The translations under genes and the position numbers were made by a program. The notes under the pieces are model-generated. The model made no database searches and was not told the origin of the DNA. It saw only the letters and a program-made list of their open reading frames with translations. Shown in pieces: positions 35,561 through 47,671 of a DNA stretch of 64,000 nucleotides. Within the stretch, counting starts at the first letter, position 1, and each line of letters begins with the position of its first letter. The stretch is from Neckera pumila (lineage: Eukaryota > Streptophyta > Bryopsida > Hypnales > Neckeraceae). Location of the stretch: contig OZ018418.1 of NCBI GenBank assembly GCA_963969595.1, positions 11,041,001 to 11,105,000 on the forward strand, read 5' to 3'.

Positions 35561-38103
35561 AAAATCCAATGATAGAAAAAAATGTTGTTTTCTTATAATG
35601 CAGGTTGGAATTGGGATAAGGAGAGCAATTTCTCTTTTGATGAGAGTTGAAGACCTCTAATGTGAAATGCTGAGGATTCTAGGCTTTTGTTGCACTTATA
35701 AGAACAACAAAATTGAAGCATATGTATAGACTGAGTATAGGAGTAGCCGCAATTTTAGTGATTGAGATAAGAAACATAAATAGTAGTTTCCTTTTGCTTC
35801 TCTTAATATGGCTTGCTTCTTGTTACCGCCAAAGGTCTTGCTCAAGATTTCCTTCGCACAATTGTAGAAGGTATATTTGGTAATTATTTTTTTTGTTTTC
35901 TAGTTATTTTGTTATATCTTGCTGCTCATTCTTGTGTATAAGATACTTAAATTTTTTATTGCAATCCAAATTTGTTGCACGCCATCCAATGCAAGGTTAT
36001 CAAACTATAATTGTTGGGAGATTGTCACCTGCAGGCTAACCATTGGCTTTCAGATTGAAGAGTGTGGAGTGCACTACAATTGTTAAGCTTATTGTCTGGA
36101 TGACCAACTCTTGCTCATCAGGCCCAAGCTTTACCTCGGCAATGATGAAAATTACTATGAGCTTTGTTGTTTTTTTGCCTAAAAATGCCTTTGTTAGTTG
36201 GAGTCTTTCTGACTCCCGGAGTGCTTATAGTTGGAGTATTTCACACTCTTATATATCAAAGGTCTTTCAGATTTCTTTTTACTTAGGTGTGCAATGTCTT
36301 CAATTAAGTCACTAGGGATTTCAGCACCAATTCATGAAAAGCTAGATAATCGAAAAAGTTCTTGGACAAGGTGACATCTTTTTCACACAACCCACCCATT
36401 TGCAAAAACCTCGTGGGGCAGGACTGTCAACGTGACATTTTGAATTGCCTTTCTTTGTACTAGTGTCCTATGGCAGTGAAAGTACAAGTGTTGCGCTACT
36501 CTTTTGCAAGTAGGTATTGTGTTGCCTTCCTTTTTGTGATTTGGATAGTTGCAAGGCATGTCAAAATTTGATTCTACGTTATTTTCAACCATTGAGCCAT
36601 TTGCATTCTCTAGGTTTCAATCATTGGCTCTATCTAGTCTTGACACTTACAATTGTAAAGCTATCCAGTTATGAGCTTCAGCTTTTACCTCTCTTTCACA
36701 GAGTCAAAAGCTGAAATGCAAAGTGGTATGAACCTTGAGTCTAAGTGCATATATTGTTCTGGGCCATTTTGTTTGGAAGTCAAACGTTCTTTTTGAACAC
36801 CTGACATAGAGGTTATCAAGCATGGAATATAGTGCCAATGATTGAATGGTGATTCTTCCGCGTGTATCATGCAAGTGCAATCCTTGAAAAATAGTTTGCC
36901 CTTCACACAGGAGCAAGGCTTTAAAGAATTGTGAGGATTTGTTCATACCTTCTGCACCCCACATTGGCTTGTCCCTAGACAGAATGGACATGATTACTAA
37001 TTTGCAATTGACCAGGTACATTTCAGTACTCGAGCGGATAGTATGTCACTTTGTGGAAAAACACCAGCAACAGGTAGGGGATTAATTCTTTGGAATGGGA
37101 AAGGTGTACTTTAATAATATGCAAATGAGAAACACACCTTATATCTTAGTTTCTTCCTAGGGAATATGATTTCAAATAGCTTGAGCAAGGTTTTCACAAC
37201 CACATCATTGTTGACATTCAAGTGTAAAGCGTCAATTTCTTCTGCCAATTGTTTAGAACGTCCTCAAGTTGCTTCTGATCAGTACATCACAAAGAACTTC
37301 AATCACATTTGATGCTCTTCAATATGATCCATGGAACATTACCTTCATTACTAGAAGTTCCCTTCCGCAAATGGATCCAACCATAACAAACTGCTCACAA
37401 ACTGTGTTTCCTAAATGTGATTAGAGTGTGACATGCCAAAAATGGTAAGGGAGCCTATGAGACAAATGAGAACCTACGTGTCCCAAGTGCTTAAGGTTAT
37501 GCACAATCAACAAATTTTGGCATACAACATTTTTGGTAGAGTCACTTGCAGGCGGTCAAAGAATGGTATAGTTCTTCAGTGTTGTTCTGCAATCACTTTT
37601 CTATGCGTGTTGTTCAATATTGGTTAATTTTTGGGAGATAACATTATTAGGAAATGCTTATGTCTATTGCAAGGAAAAGATGACAGTTTGGTTATTATTT
37701 CAAATGACTGAATGACAATTGGGATGACCCTAAAGGACGTTACTACAAGTGAACTAAGTCTCTTTGTAAGTTCTTCTAAACAATTAAATCTTTTAAATTA
37801 TTTGTTATCTTCAGTGTGTTCATCACAGGCTAGGATTTTTGCTACATGTTATATTATTATTGGTGCTTAATGTTTTTTTTTATTGTGATGTGATGCTGAA
37901 TTTTGATTTACGATTTATAGACCTACAGACTGTCTATACATGTTGAAAGAATCGTTGTTTTATTATTCATATATCTAAAGGAGTTTTAATGGGTGCAAGC
38001 ATTTGATTTGATTTGAAAATAAATTCTTTCACGTAAAAGATTGATTTGAATGGTTTTAAGTTTGAGAGTTTTGCATTGTGAGTTTTTGGGTATGAAATTG
38101 GGC
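35561..38103. other. Intergenic, nothing recognised
   Basis: Minus-strand frames at 37021-36704 and 36592-36383 are open but unrecognised. The N-terminal part of the kinase pseudogene that begins at 38104 was sought here and not found. Confidence 0.4.
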
Positions 38104-41100
38104 TTCAAGTGCTGGTGATCTTGAAAAGATTAGCTAGATTGGATCCTGAGAATTAGAGACATTGTGCCCAATTACTTTTTAGCTTTGAATATCGAAACCA
38201 TTTGTGTTTGAGCATTTGAATCCTTGCATTTAAACTTTTGTGAAACACTTGTGGTTGCAATATTGACATCAACTTGACTGCAGTCCAAGCTTACGTAATA
38301 CAATTATTTATTGCTTTCAAATATGTCCAGATTTATTGAGTTTTGCATTGTGACATCAAACCTAACAATATGCTGGTATATTTTTCTATCATCAAGACAA
38401 GTTGAAGTTCTGATTGTGCCTCCATGTACATGCTTCATGTATCTCTGCTTCCCAAGTTGTTAGAGAGGATTAAAGTGGTGAGGGAACAAAAAAATTTATA
38501 ATTATTGCTCTTCATCCTATCCGTCACTTGTCTTCTCTCTTTTATGGCCCTGATATGTTTTCCAACAACTAGATTTAGAGTTGTCTTTTGTCAGCTAAGC
38601 AAAATAGCAAGTGTGAGTTCAAATATAGTACTCATACAAGATTTACTTTCTGCAGGTGAATGATGCAATGAATTTGTTGAAGCTTTGTGATTTTGGATTG
38701 GCAATGTTTGCTAGAAAGAACAAAATTACACCTTACTTGGTCAGTTGGTTTTTTCAAGCAACTGCAATCAATTAGTTTTTGAACACTTGCAAATTATATA
38801 TTTGCCATTGTGGAATTTATACTATTCGTTAAAACTATTTGTTGTACTAATCATTTTTTCTCATGTTATTGTTTTTTTGCCTCATTAATAAGAGCAATAT
38901 GAAAGGAAGATGCATATTATTATTACCATTCTTTTGTGCAATAGGATTTGGATTCAGGGTAGTTTTATACTAAGTTTTCTTGTTCACATCTTATCCTTTA
39001 GCCTATTTGCACAGTTTGTGAATCTATTAGCAGATTGACTACCCAAAAAAATACTTTACTTCCTTTCTATTATTAGTTTGTGCAAGCATCAGTGATGCAA
39101 ATTGAGTTGCATGTTCTTAATATATCCTTTAGGTACCATTTTGGTCCCTTGATAGGAAGTTGACATTTCAATGAATGTGTTTGATTCATTTTATTTTTAT
39201 GTTGCAGTTCTTGGCTTTACCTTACAACCATGCTCGTGATATATGGTCTATAGGCTGCTATTTGTTCTTTGTTCAGGAACCTTGTCCCAGAATATGCTAT
39301 TCCATGAGCACACCAATAATGACATGTTGTAATTGCATATGGAGCTGAAGGGGACTTTCTCCATGAAGATGCTAAAAAAGGTACCTATCCGATCATCTGG
39401 TTAGCATTTGTTGTGCGAATGCTTAACATTTTGTGCCTCTTGGTTGACAAGTGGAGTTTTAAGATCTCAATCATGACAAATTCATACAGTGTAGGTGAAG
39501 CGATAGGAGGCCTACTCGGTTTGATTGGTGAGTTGTGTAGCTTGGCTCATAGAGCATAGAATATTGGATCTTTAGGCTCCTCTTGTGTATTTATACAACC
39601 CATTTCATTCCCTCATTCAAATAAGAACATTATTACAACGCTTGTTGATGTGATATTGTTTTTGTGGATGGAGATATGATATGGCGTATTCCTAAAGTTC
39701 AAACCTTAGAGGCCTCTAGAATGTATGCTTTAGGGGCCACATAACTTGTGATAATACACCTTCAAATAGCTTATTTGGGTAGGAGAAGAAGATCACTAAA
39801 CTCATGTTATAGCAAAATTGCAACATTACACTGGCAAGTTTTTGTAGTAAGATGTGCTGCTTTAGAATATTTGTTTTAACAACTTTGTGGCTTGCTTTTT
39901 TGTGTAGGTGCAATTTAGAGATGAGCACTTTGACTAAGATTCAAATTTCTATGCTGTGGAAAAAGATATGATCCTTGTCACTAAGAAGGTAAGATTAGAC
40001 ATTGAAGATCTTTCTAATGTATCATTTTTATTGCCATATGTCCCTTCTGCATGTGTCATCCTTTAATCCTTATATATGTTTTCTTTGTTGCAGATGGTGA
40101 AGAAGATCATTAGGAATGATCATTTTGTCAAACATTAGGATATGGGACATCTCATTTTTAGCTCTCGAACTGTTGATGAAGACTCAAGATTTATGGCATG
40201 GTTCTGAGATTTGTTGGAGAATATGTGTATCCTGGACCTAGACAAGGGGATGACCGTGCACTACCAAAAAGGCAGTTAAAACCGAGACAAAATTAACACA
40301 GTTCTGTTGGGATCAACATAAAAATGATTTTTCCTAATCAAATGTGTTTTTTGGACCGCATCAACACATTTTTTGTTGGTTCAATGTAAATCAATACAAT
40401 TCTGTTAAATTTCAAGGAATTTTAAGAATCTTTTGAAAATTATTAGAATTTGTTGGAATCTCTTAGAAATCTATTGAAATCTATTAGACTTTTTTGAAAA
40501 ATCTTTTAAAATTCTATTGAAATCTATTAAAAACTTTTAAAATCTTTCCAAATCATTTGGAATCTTCTGCAAAAAATAATTTCAAATTTCAAACTTTTTA
40601 ATAAATATAATTTGATTTTGAAATTATTTTAAATTCCATTGATGTTCTTTAATAACAATTGAAACTTAGAATTTGATCAAATTTTTAATCAGTATCAACT
40701 ATAAATCAAATTGTGATGCAATAACTTAATGAAAATTTTGACTTTGATTCAATTTTGATCAATTCAAATTTTAATGCAAATTTCATTTACTTTTTTGTAG
40801 GATGTAATTTGATTAGAATTCAAACTTATAATTGAATTGAGTTCTTAACATATATTTTTAAAGTTTAATATAAAAATATACTTCATAGATTCAAGAAATG
40901 TCACCAAGATGCTTAGAATGCCCGGAAATTAAGATTCTTCACATCTTTTCCATTACAAATCTAAATAGAACGAATTAAAGCTTCACATGTATTTTGAACC
41001 ATAATATTTGAAATAAAAATTAAATTCTTAGAAAGATAATAATATGTATTCTATTTGATAACAAAGTTTCACTAAAAATTGAGGTGATAGGAACATGCTT

Positions 41101-41264
41101 GAAACCCATTTTGTCCCTCAAGATGACAATAGTAAATAAGAGATTAGAATTAGAATCTTGAATGTTAGACTATTCCAAATGTAAATTTTATATTATTCAA
41201 AATCTTGAATTTGAACTGTTTAACAATCCAACTATTTAATTCTAAAATTTGGCTAAACCACCTC

Positions 41265-41830
41265 TAAAAAAATGCTTGTCAGATTTTCAAAACAAGCTAG
41301 ATTAAATTGAAAATTTTACAGCTGAAAATAGACTTCAATATTAATCATTTCCAACAAGTTTCATGGAAAACAAACTTTCTATGAAGGAGATATAAGCCTC
41401 AAAAGTCTGCTGAATTTGCTAAACAAAAATGAAAAGAATAAAGTAAGACTACTTTTAGAAAAATGCTTGTCAGAATTTCAAAACAATTTAGAAAAAATTG
41501 AAAATTTTACCACTAAAATTTGACTTCAATATAAACCGTTTTCGACATGTTTCATGGAAAACAGATCTAAAATCAAGGAGATATAGGCCTCCAAAGTCTG
41601 CTGAATTTGCTAAACGAAAATGAGAAGAATAAAGTGAGACTACTTTTAGAAAACTGCTTGTCAGAATTTCAAAACAATTTAGAAAAATTTGAAAATTTTA
41701 CCACTAAAAGTAGACTTCAATATGAACCATTTCCAACAAGTTTCATGAAAAATAGACCTAAATGAAGGAGATGCGGGCCTTCAAAGTCTACTGATTTTGT
41801 GAAAAATGAAAAAATAACCAATAAATAAAA
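41265..41830. repeat. Approximately 190-bp tandem repeat, 3 copies
   Basis: TGCTTGTCAGAATTTCAAAA recurs near 41274, 41463 and 41653. Each copy is followed by TTGAAAATTTTACC, a GTTTCATGGAAAAC-like segment and AAGTCTGCTGAATTTGC. Confidence 0.88.
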
Positions 41831-41853
41831 CTCACACTACCACTAATATCAAG

Positions 41854-41990
41854 AGCATCCAACCGTAGTGCAATGGTTGGAGTACAGAAGTTCTAAACTA
41901 GAGGTTCTAGGTTCCAACCTTGCCACAGGTGGAATAGGGGCAATCCACGTGGCGAGGCAGGGCAATCCAAAAAAAAGTTTTTAAATTTTT
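41854..41990 (+). mobile_element. tRNA-derived SINE
   Basis: An A-box-like TAGTGCAATGG (41866-41876) and a B-box-like GGTTCCAACCT (41910-41920) are 44 bp apart. The B box is followed by TGCCACAGGTGG, a short unrelated body, and an A/T homopolymer tail from about 41970. This is the layout of plant tRNA-type SINEs. It sits inside the CACTA-like element. Target duplications were not resolved because of the low-complexity tail. Confidence 0.7.
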
Positions 41991-42197
41991 TTTTTTTTTT
42001 TTTTAAATTTTTTTTTTTAATTTCAAAATTGACCAAGACAAAACTAACAGAAATGTGTTGATAGCTGGTCCAAAACAAGAGTTCCTAACCAATAGGAAAA
42101 ATCAACAGAATTTTGTTGATTTTGACTTCATTTGGACCGAATTCTTCTAGTAGTTGTGTTAGAAGTAGTGAACCACCCATTCATTTTGGGAAGGTGA

Positions 42198-43050
42198 TGC
42201 GGTTATCCCGGTAATTGGCTTATATATTGTTGCATGTTTAGATATCAAGTTGTTTCCTGCAAATGAAGAGAATAGAAAGCTTTTTATAATTTTAGTCTTC
42301 AACATCTATTAGATGAACAAACAAAAGTCTGTTTTTTTTCAATCTACAATTTCAGCTATTGATTTTGAAGTCATTATCTCGGGGCATTGGTCGTCAATCC
42401 ATCAATGGCGCCTGCTGAGATAGACTTTTGTTGTTGTTTTAGGGCAAATACCCTCATTTGCATAAAACTCTGTACTTTTGTAAGACAATACAAAGCAATA
42501 CAAGTAATTGTGCACGGCCCATCCGCAAACCCCAATCAAGGGTGGCTATTATGTGAGCATAGAAATGTAAGCCCATGAATTTAGAATACTACACATCTAT
42601 GATATAGGTGTATATACTAGAGAAACTATCTAAGCTTATAGAGTATATATGTTACAAATATCCATATTATAGGTGTTTATGATACATACACGAGTGGAAG
42701 CATGCTAATAGGAGCCAAGTTGAGTGTAACGCTTCCTTTTGGGGGGAGAATATTGTTATTGGAAGTCACACAATTTGGAATTCTTTCAAATTTTTTTGAC
42801 AATCTTGTACAACTATAGTACATGTGCCTTGCCAAAAAAAAAAGCTCGTGTTCTAAATTGTTTGTAATTGAAATAACCACACAATACCACGTGTAACAGG
42901 CCCTTTTGGTCCTTACTTGCTGTAACACTTGGATGAATGTCACAGTTGAATGGACGAGAGTTGCGGTAGTTTGTTAGCATTGTCCCTGGAATCGAATCGC
43001 TTGTTCAAAGCGGTTAACAACAATTTGATCTCCTCTTTACTGCAAAATCC
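42198..43050. other. Intergenic, nothing recognised
   Basis: AT-rich. No supported gene. Confidence 0.45.
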
Positions 43051-43340
43051 GCAAACGAGCTGTTGAGCTTAGGGTCCAATTCCTTGTGCTCTTTGTTTGA
43101 ATTTTGAATGTTGGCGGCTTTAGGGTTTGGAGAGAATTCCCGCTTGCTTGCAGCTTTGTGATTGTTAGAACGAGCTGTTGCGCTTGGGGACCAATTCTTT
43201 GTGGTTTTTGTTTGAATTCTGAATGTTTGCGGCTTTGGGATTGGAGAAGGTTCCCGCTTGCTTGGAGCTTCATGAGTGTTAGCGCATGGCAAATCTGGGT
43301 TTGGAGAATGTTCTTGCTTGCCTGTAGCTTTCTGAACGTT
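43051..43340. repeat. Approximately 115-bp tandem repeat, about 2.5 copies
   Basis: ACGAGCTGTTGMGCTTRGGG starts units at about 43054 and 43169. Each runs through TTTGAATTYTGAATGTT and CCCGCTTGCTTG, and a shorter third copy follows near 43285. The minus strand is open through it (43427-43014), but this looks like repeat-driven openness. Confidence 0.8.
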
Positions 43341-43489
43341 GGTGCGGTTGTTGCGAATCAAAGTCTTGGGTTGATATTGTCGAATTGTTTCTAGCAATGT
43401 GCACTTTGTTATAGGATCAAAGGACATAGGGTTTTGGGTTCACAGATCTCATTTTGGGGAAAAAAGGGGCGGCTTAGGTGTGGATCATG

Positions 43490-43806
43490 AGCTGTACAGT
43501 CTCGAAAGTTGAGTACGGTGGCCCCAATTCCAAGCGTCCAGGTGCATCGTGGCAGAGAGTTAGCATGGCGGTGTGGAAAACTTGCAAGCGAATTGTAATT
43601 GATGAAGAAGAAAGTGTTTGTGAGAAAAGTTTTGTAACACCGCCTCAAAGCCAACAACACTTTCGTGAAGGACATTCACAGAGCGATTGTAACAGTGATT
43701 TGAAGTCCATTATGAAAGCGACCCATCTGCTTGAAATGCACGATAGGGTTCTTGATCAAGTATTCTGGGAGCCCACTGTGCTTCCCTGTCCATCTGAGTT
43801 GAAGGT
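43490..43806 (+). other. Unrecognised open frame, possible upstream exon
   Basis: From ATG at 43490 the frame reads MSCTVSKVEYGGPNSKRPGA and ends near a possible donor GAAG/GTGCGT at 43806. Composition is plausible for protein but no family is recognised. It could be a 5' exon of the transposase gene at 44112. Confidence 0.25.
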
Positions 43807-44111
43807 GCGTAGTTGTTGTTGGCGGCAGACTACGGTGTGCTTCCCTCCTGATTTCACGTGACCCCTAAAAACAACGAGTTGAAGTCGATCAGAACATTGC
43901 CTCCAAGAGAGATATTAGGTAGTTTAGGTGGAAACCAATTGAATTTAGAGTTGGGGTGTAGGATTTAATGGTCAAGGGTGACGGGTAGAGGGTTTACTTC
44001 TTTTGATTTGTAAGGGAGTATTGGACCTCAGAGGTGCTTCATTAGGGTTTAGGGTATTGATGCACAGGGTTGAATTGAATGTGAACACAATCGTAACATT
44101 GGTCGATCCAA

Positions 44112-47100
44112 ATGGCAGGGATGAATGCATATTTGTCTAATGTCAATGTTGTTGAAGAACTTGCAGAGTTCCTCATACCAGGCTGTGATTACAGTGCTTG
44201 GTTAGTAGAAAAACGTAAAGCAAGTGCTCGAGAGAGAATCCGTAGGTGTCGTGCTCGGAAAGCCGAACTACGCAGTGAACACGAGTTGGTCTCAGCAAGA
44301 ATTGTAGATGCAGACCCTAAATTCTCAAGCCATGGTCACAAACAAGCTCATAGGACTAGTGCCACTTTTGCTCGAGACATTGGTTTGTATGCAACAAAAA
44401 AATTGAAGAACCATGATACTGAGGTTCATCACCTCACAATCATGAAGATTTTAGGGCAACTGGTACTTGAACAAATGGTCCCTGACTTTTTAAAGGATTC
44501 AGTTGCGGTGAAATTGCGACATGATGTCCTAGGTTGCTTGAGAGATGGTATGCAGAGTCACCTGGTGGGGCTTAGAAAAGCTAGAACTGTTCAAGCAAAA
44601 AACATCGTTACTACTTTTGCGGTTGCACCAGGAATTGGTAGTGGGAGGGGTGTGGCAGGTATACTTGGAGTGGATCGGAGGAATATAAAAAAGGCGCTTG
44701 CTAGGAGAGTTTTGCTGGACACAAAACAGGATGCATTTTGGTTGCAAGATCAAAGAAGGACTCGCTCAGATGCTCTCCCAGATGGAGCGAAGGAGATCAT
44801 TAGGCAGTGGTGGGAAGAAGAGACCACAATTTCTCCGAATCGGAAGGACATCATCAGGAAGTGGACTTCGCCAAAGCTGTATATTGAGCACGCAATTCAC
44901 TATCTCCAGGTCTCCCAGGTATGTTTGCATTTTCAAGTCTGGAGCTGCAGTTGGAAGAAAAGGCCGATTGTTTAGAGTTGCGTGTATTGAAGTTGTTCCT
45001 TAGTCATTTGTAGAGGTTTCTAAGTGCTGTGAATGGGTCTGGGCCCTTGAAATGTGCTGATTTCTCTTGTTTCTAAGGACACAAAAGAGGACATAGCCCA
45101 CATCATGCAGTTCAGATGTTTAGGTCCATTTCTGCCGTACGTCATTGTCCTGTGTTTTAACAAGGTAAGCAAGCATGAGTTACAACAAGCACCCTAAGGG
45201 CTCCCTTCCATTTTGTGTGGTCCTTTTCGTAGAAGCATCAGGAGGGTTAGTTCCTTTGCAATCCTTGGCTGAACACTTTGTATTGGATCCTATACCAGGT
45301 AAGTAATGTGCACTGCTTTGGTTCCTGGAGGTCCTTTGCTTTGATATTTCAGAAGTAGGTAAGTAGTGTGTGTTGCTTTGGTTCCTAGAGGTTCGTTGCT
45401 CTGGTGTTTCATAAGCAGGGAAGTAGTGTGTATTGCTTTGGTTCTTAGAGGTTCTTTGCTTTAGTGTTCCATAAGCTGGTAAGTAGTGTGTATTTCTTTG
45501 GTTCTTAGAGGTTCTTTGCTTTGGTGTTTCATAAGTAGGTAATCATTGTGTATTGCTTTGGTTCTTAGAGGTTCTTGTGGTGGTTTTTCATAAGCAAGTA
45601 ATCACTGTGTATTGCTTTTGGGATTATTGGTCCTTTTTCAATCCTTTTTGTAAGGAGCATATTACTATTTGTAGAATCTTTTGTGGTTCCTTTTGCATTA
45701 AGGTAACCAGCTGAGGACTAACACGTGCTTTGGTGGCAGTTGGAATTCTTCACCACATTTAGAAATAAGTATCCAAATGTGCTATGTGGATTGAGGACGT
45801 TTGAGGGATTGAAACAATGGTGGGTAAGGAGACTAAAAGCATGGAATACATGTTGTTGTAGGTACCACCAAGACTTCTTAGACCTCCAAGATGGCCTAAA
45901 CGCTACGAGGAGTGATTTTCTAGGTGTACACAAAGATTGCACTTGTGATTGCATTGTTTGTGGTACTATTTGTGATTGTGAAACCATTCGGATTGGATGT
46001 GATGGCCATAACAAAATTTATGAACGGCTAACACATCTGTGGAGTTTGGTTCTTTGTCAGAAGCCTAAATTCAAGATGTGGTATAAGCGGGAGTGCCTTC
46101 TAGGTGAATGTGACAATTGTGGAGTCCAGAACCTGCGGATTTGTCTTGGCGAAGTTTCTTTTGACAAGCTAGTCAAATGGAAACGCACGGGGTACGAGAA
46201 TATTGGTGTGCGGAAAGATGGAAAGCCAAAGAAAGTCATCAAAGTGATCTACCGTGAGACGCCCCCTTTTGAACTTTTTGATTACTTGAAACCCAAGTTG
46301 TCACAATTCATTGTCCATAACTTTCTTGCCTCATGGCAAGACTTGTAGTTCAAAGAATTGGTTAGTTCCGTCCCCAATGGTACTCTCATATCATGCATGG
46401 ATTTCTCTGAAAACTACTCTATGAAAATTCAAAACAAAATCCAGTCTATGCATTGGCGTAGTACATAAGTCTCCATTCTGGTTCACATTACTTATCGATG
46501 AAATCCCGAGTGGACCTTGTTGGGTGAAGAGCCTTATCTGCTGAAAGAGGTTCACTACTACGTGTTTGATGACAAATGTCATGACTTCTTGTATGTTCAG
46601 CATGCCTTCATGTTTCACTGGGGTTACCTCAAAGAAGAAGGGTATCAACCCACTAACCATGTTGTGTGGAGTGATGGCTGCAGTGGGCAATTTAAGTCAG
46701 CCCGAGCTTGGTGCTTTATAATCAGATTCCCTAGCTTAACAATGACTGACGAGTTGCTTGAAGGTTGGCAAATGTCATGGAACTACTTTGCATCTGGACA
46801 CGGTAAAGGTGAAGTAGATGGAGCAGGGGCACTTATGAAACGAGAGTTATACAAGGAGCAACTGAAACCTAATGGAAGGCAGTTCCAAAGTGCTACTCAT
46901 GTGGTTCGTTTTTTGCAGGAGGAGAGCAACAAGTTCCATGCAGGCCAACTTGGTGAACGCCAAAGAGTCACAAAATTCTTTTGGGAAATCAAAGAAGGTG
47001 ACATTTTGAGAGTGGACAAGCTAGAGGCAGAAACCCTACCTAGGAGTAGAGGCATGCATCAATGCCGTTCATTGTCGTGCAGGGATTCGACATTGATTCA

Positions 47101-47671
47101 ATTTCGTCAACTTACTTGTTTTTGTGTGTCTTGTTCTAATCCCAATTCTGATTCACCTTGCTATCAGAAGGCCCATGTGCCCAATTGGACACTACGGAGG
47201 ATATGTCCAAAATCCAGGACAAGCTTGCGTGCACTGGCTGAGCACGATTGGGACGACACTGAAGCTGATGTGGGAGTCGACATTGCAGGAGAGAGTGTGC
47301 GGGTGGGCTTCAACATTGCAGTCAAAGTTGACTCAGACAATGGTGAAACATTCTGGATTATGTTGGTGACAAAGGGAGTGCATGTAAACGCTTCAGCCTT
47401 CACAGATGAATTTCAAAATGAATTTTTGCCCAATGAAAGCCTAATTGAAGGCTGCCGGTATGAACAGTATGCCCCTACCTCTAGAACCTATTTACTCAAG
47501 GATGACAGGGTGCTTTTGTATGTCCATAGCCATGCTGTTTTACTTTCCGATTTTGCCATGCCCCCTACAGTGCATTCTGTGAAGGGAAATTTTGCAAGTT
47601 ATGAGTTACGAGTGCCAATTTTGGACTCCATAATTGCTTCTCTTCTGGATGCTGAGGCTACAAACTTCTAG
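44112..47671 (+). pseudogene. Second DDE-type transposase (SDGCSGQF family), inactivated
   Basis: Exon 1 (44112-44918) begins MAGMNAYLSNVNVVEELAEF, is Arg/Lys-rich (RERIRRCRARKAELRSEHEL) and ends at donor GTATGT. An intron of about 0.8 kb with a 60-bp minisatellite follows. From about 45740 the frame reads TTFRNKYPNVLCGLRTFEGL, then a Cys-rich block (CTCDCIVCGTICDC, later CLLGECDNCGVQNLRICLGE). Then come CMDFSENYSMKIQNKIQSMH (about 46400), HVVWSDGCSGQFKSARAWCF (about 46660), SWNYFASGHGKGEVDGAGAL (about 46780), and a C-terminal region ending at the 47671 stop. The D in MDFSENY, the D in WSDG and the acidic residues of GKGEVDG are the likely catalytic set. This resembles a transposon family widespread in animal genomes, whose superfamily name I cannot give. 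Three in-frame stops (TAG 46346-46348, TAA near 46468, TGA near 46501) lie in one otherwise continuous frame. No terminal repeats were located. Confidence 0.65.
45301..45625. repeat. 60-bp tandem repeat, about 5.4 copies
   Basis: Units AAGTAGTGTGTATTGCTTTG... start at 45301, 45361, 45421, 45481 and 45541, an exact 60-bp period until a 1-bp loss in the fifth unit. It lies in the intron of the second transposase pseudogene. Confidence 0.95.

Larger units (their letters stand above)
40259..42155. mobile_element. CACTA-like non-autonomous element, 1,897 bp, inside the PRP4-like last exon
   Basis: The left end is CACTACCAAAAAGGCAG. The right end, inverted, is AACTACTAGAAGAATTCGG, so the terminal C-A-C has changed on one side. 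GTG is duplicated at 40256-40258 and 42156-42158. Removing the element and one GTG joins GMTV to LEVVNHPFI with exactly the residue spacing of intact PRP4 kinases. That independently fixes both ends. Subterminal words about TTAACACAGTTCTGTTGG and TCAACAGAATTTTGTTGA echo each other. No transposase frame is present. Confidence 0.8.
38104..42197 (+). pseudogene. PRP4-type spliceosomal protein kinase, intron-containing pseudogene
   Basis: Diverged exons follow the order of the PRP4 kinase domain. These are VQVLVILKRLARLDPEN then SFEYRNHLCL (38104-38215), LTAVQAYVIQLFIAFKYV (about 38270), VLHCDIKPNNMLV with donor GTATAT (38340-38375), VNDAMNLLKLCDFGLAMFAR then TPYLVSWFFQATAI (38656-38775), LALPYNHARDIWSIGCYLF and, after a frameshift, HTNNDML then LHMELKG (39208-39381), VQFRDEHFD then FYAVEKDMILVTKK (39908-39988), MVKKIIRNDHFVKH then CILDLDKGMTV (40094-40258), and finally VVNHPFILGR with TGA at 42195-42197. 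HCDIKPxNMLV, the CDFG motif and the end NHPFI.G(K/R) are characteristic of PRP4. Retained introns mean a DNA-level duplicate, not a processed copy. Stops, frameshifts, a missing N-terminal part and a transposon in the last exon rule out function. Confidence 0.85.

Noticed and set aside
37433..37627. Plus-strand frame considered as an N-terminal kinase exon of the PRP4-like pseudogene
   Set aside because: Residues do not follow the expected ATP-binding lobe. No glycine loop or VAIK-like lysine.
43014..43427. Minus-strand 137-codon Pro/Lys/Asn-rich frame
   Set aside because: Coincides with a 115-bp tandem repeat. The repeated residues are a by-product.
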